Below are positions 49,611-50,550 of a stretch of DNA of 50,550 bases, piece by piece. Location of the stretch: the NCBI RefSeq assembly GCF_003967355.1, contig NZ_BIFH01000016.1:588784-639333 (forward strand), written 5' to 3'. The stretch's first letter is position 1, and the number at the start of each line of letters is the position of its first letter. Position numbers and translations under genes: made by a program. The DNA is from Embleya hyalina (GTDB taxonomy: Bacteria > Actinomycetota > Actinomycetes > Streptomycetales > Streptomycetaceae). The notes beneath the pieces are model-generated. The model was not told the origin of the DNA. It saw nothing but the letters and a program-made list of their open reading frames with translations, and made no database searches.

Positions 49611-50550
49611 CTAGGTCGGGTTCGGGCCTCGGGTGGTGAGGAGGTCGCGGGCGGTGAGGGCGGCGCGTAGGGGGCCCTGGCGGTCGGGGGCGTCGGGGCT
49701 CACGTGGAGCAGGGATTCGATCAGGGCGAGGCGCTGGTGGACCGATTGCCGGCGGAGGAACAGGACGCCGGCCGTCTCGGTCTTGGAGCAGCCGCAGCGC
49801 AGGTACGCCTCGAGGGTGTCCACCAGGCCGGTGCCGCGGGTGGCGTCGGCGGCCAGGAGCGGGCCGAGTTGGTCCTCGACCAGGTCGGCCAGTTCCTCCG
49901 GGGGCAGCCCCTCCAGGAGGCGTTCCAGGGCCCAGTCGTCGGCCAGCACGGTTTCGGCGACGCCGGTGGGCCGGATCGGGTACACCCGGCGGGCCAGGCG
50001 CAGGGTGTCGCGCGCGGCGCGCAGGCTGTGTCCGACCCGGGCCACGTCCCGCACGAGCGGGCCGAGGGCGGCGGTCGGCTCGTGGCCGGCGGCAGTGGGC
50101 AGGCCGAGGCGGGCGGCGAGCTCGGCGATGTGGGTGGGGCGGTCCAGGGCGATCAGGGCGTACGCGCCTCCCGGCCCGTCGCTGACCAGGCCGCGGCCGC
50201 CGCACGCGCGCAGTCCCTCGTACAGGGTGGTCACCGCCTGGACCGGGTCGGGCCGACTCAGCGCGATGGCCGCCCACGCGGCGGTCCCGGCCGGGACGAG
50301 GCCGCACACCGTCAGCCGAGCGGCCACCTCGCGCGGGGGCAACGCGTCGCCGAGCAGCCCCTCGACGAGCTCCCGCCGCTCTCGGCCCACCCAGCCACCA
50401 CGGTCGGCGAGCCGCAACAGCGCCGGCGCGAACACCTGCGCCGCGTGCTCGGCCACCTCCCGCGCGATCGCCGCTCCCGCGGTCGACCAGGGGCCTTCGG
50501 CGGAGGCGGCACGCGGCGTGCGGGCGCTGCGCGCGGCCCTGGCCGCGGCG
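49611..50550 (-). CDS. PucR-type helix-turn-helix regulator (partial, 5' end outside window)
   Basis: The frame continues to the right edge; a GTG at 50456 is internal rather than the likely start. The visible part of about 312 residues has a middle domain (AAWAAIALSRPDPVQAVTTL, then GPGGAYALIALDRPTHIAEL) and the C-terminal PucR helix-turn-helix LVDTLEAYLRCGCSKTETAG plus LFLRRQSVHQRLALIESLLH. PucR proteins often control purine or related nitrogen-heterocycle catabolism. It lies beyond the LAxTG gene from the amidohydrolase cluster, so a link to that pathway is possible but unproven. Confidence 0.9.
   Translation of the reverse strand, partial: AAARAARSARTPRAASAEGPWSTAGAAIAREVAEHAAQVFAPALLRLADRGGWVGRERRELVEGLLGDALPPREVAARLTVCGLVPAGTAAWAAIALSRPDPVQAVTTLYEGLRACGGRGLVSDGPGGAYALIALDRPTHIAELAARLGLPTAAGHEPTAALGPLVRDVARVGHSLRAARDTLRLARRVYPIRPTGVAETVLADDWALERLLEGLPPEELADLVEDQLGPLLAADATRGTGLVDTLEAYLRCGCSKTETAGVLFLRRQSVHQRLALIESLLHVSPDAPDRQGPLRAALTARDLLTTRGPNPT

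Noticed and set aside
1-50550. tRNA, rRNA, transposase, integrase or attachment site
   Set aside because: I searched by eye for tRNA arms with TTCGA loops in a cloverleaf, DDE transposases with terminal repeats, and integrase motifs and found none that hold up.

Overview
The window is very GC-rich, dense coding DNA with strong third-position G/C bias, many GTG starts, and start/stop overlaps of the ATGA or GTGA type. The gene families point to an actinomycete close to Streptomyces or its relatives: a Streptomyces-style TatA, an SPW-motif membrane protein, a DUF3040 protein, a Methyltransf_19 (DUF574) enzyme, a LAxTG surface protein of the class E sortase type, LAL and PucR regulators, and a chitinase under a DasR-type operator. 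I see no rRNA, tRNA, CRISPR array, phage or transposase. It reads as a chromosomal, partly accessory region. The species cannot be named from this.

Left part (1-18.2 kb). An acyl-CoA dehydrogenase-like gene runs in from the left edge. It is followed by a large LAL (ATPase-LuxR) regulator, a TetR regulator, and a lipoprotein polysaccharide deacetylase. Then comes a signalling block: a receptor Ser/Thr kinase whose extracytoplasmic part is an amino-acid-type solute-binding domain, a CitA/DcuS-like histidine kinase, and its partner response regulator, which has lost its output half. A Cys-free ArsR regulator is translationally coupled to an MgtA-like P-type ATPase that carries TGAS where TGES is expected. 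TatA, a secreted esterase-like hydrolase and a NarL-type two-component pair complete this part.

Middle (18.2-30.5 kb). A run of minus-strand genes looks like a cell-envelope glycan locus. It holds a GT4 glycosyltransferase, a methyltransferase, a giant AftD-like GT-C arabinofuranosyltransferase, a condensation-domain acyltransferase, a second methyltransferase, a frameshifted DMT-like membrane protein, a Trm112/UPF0434 protein and an FkbM methyltransferase. A DUF3068 protein and a DUF2613 mini-membrane protein sit at the head. AftD next to DUF2613 recalls the mycobacterial aftD neighbourhood. The acyltransferase and three methyltransferases suggest an acylated and methylated envelope sugar.

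Right part (30.5-50.5 kb). First come a PucR regulator, a metallophosphoesterase, a TIGR03084/DinB-like protein, the DasR-controlled GH18 chitinase, a HutD-like protein, a cupin, and an ArsR/MFS pair sharing a palindromic operator. Next are the SPW and DUF3040 proteins, a D-2-hydroxyacid dehydrogenase and a DUF574 methyltransferase. The last block (41.9-48.2 kb, minus strand) joins a ring-opening amidohydrolase (cyanuric acid hydrolase/barbiturase family), a carbamate kinase, a zinc-finger-less fused AccD/AccA-like carboxyltransferase, a class III CoA-transferase and an NmrA-like oxidoreductase. Strong terminators bound it. I read it as a candidate catabolic route that opens a cyclic imide, handles the released carbamate and feeds a dicarboxylate such as malonate into CoA metabolism. 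A LAxTG surface protein and a PucR regulator cut by the right edge close the window.
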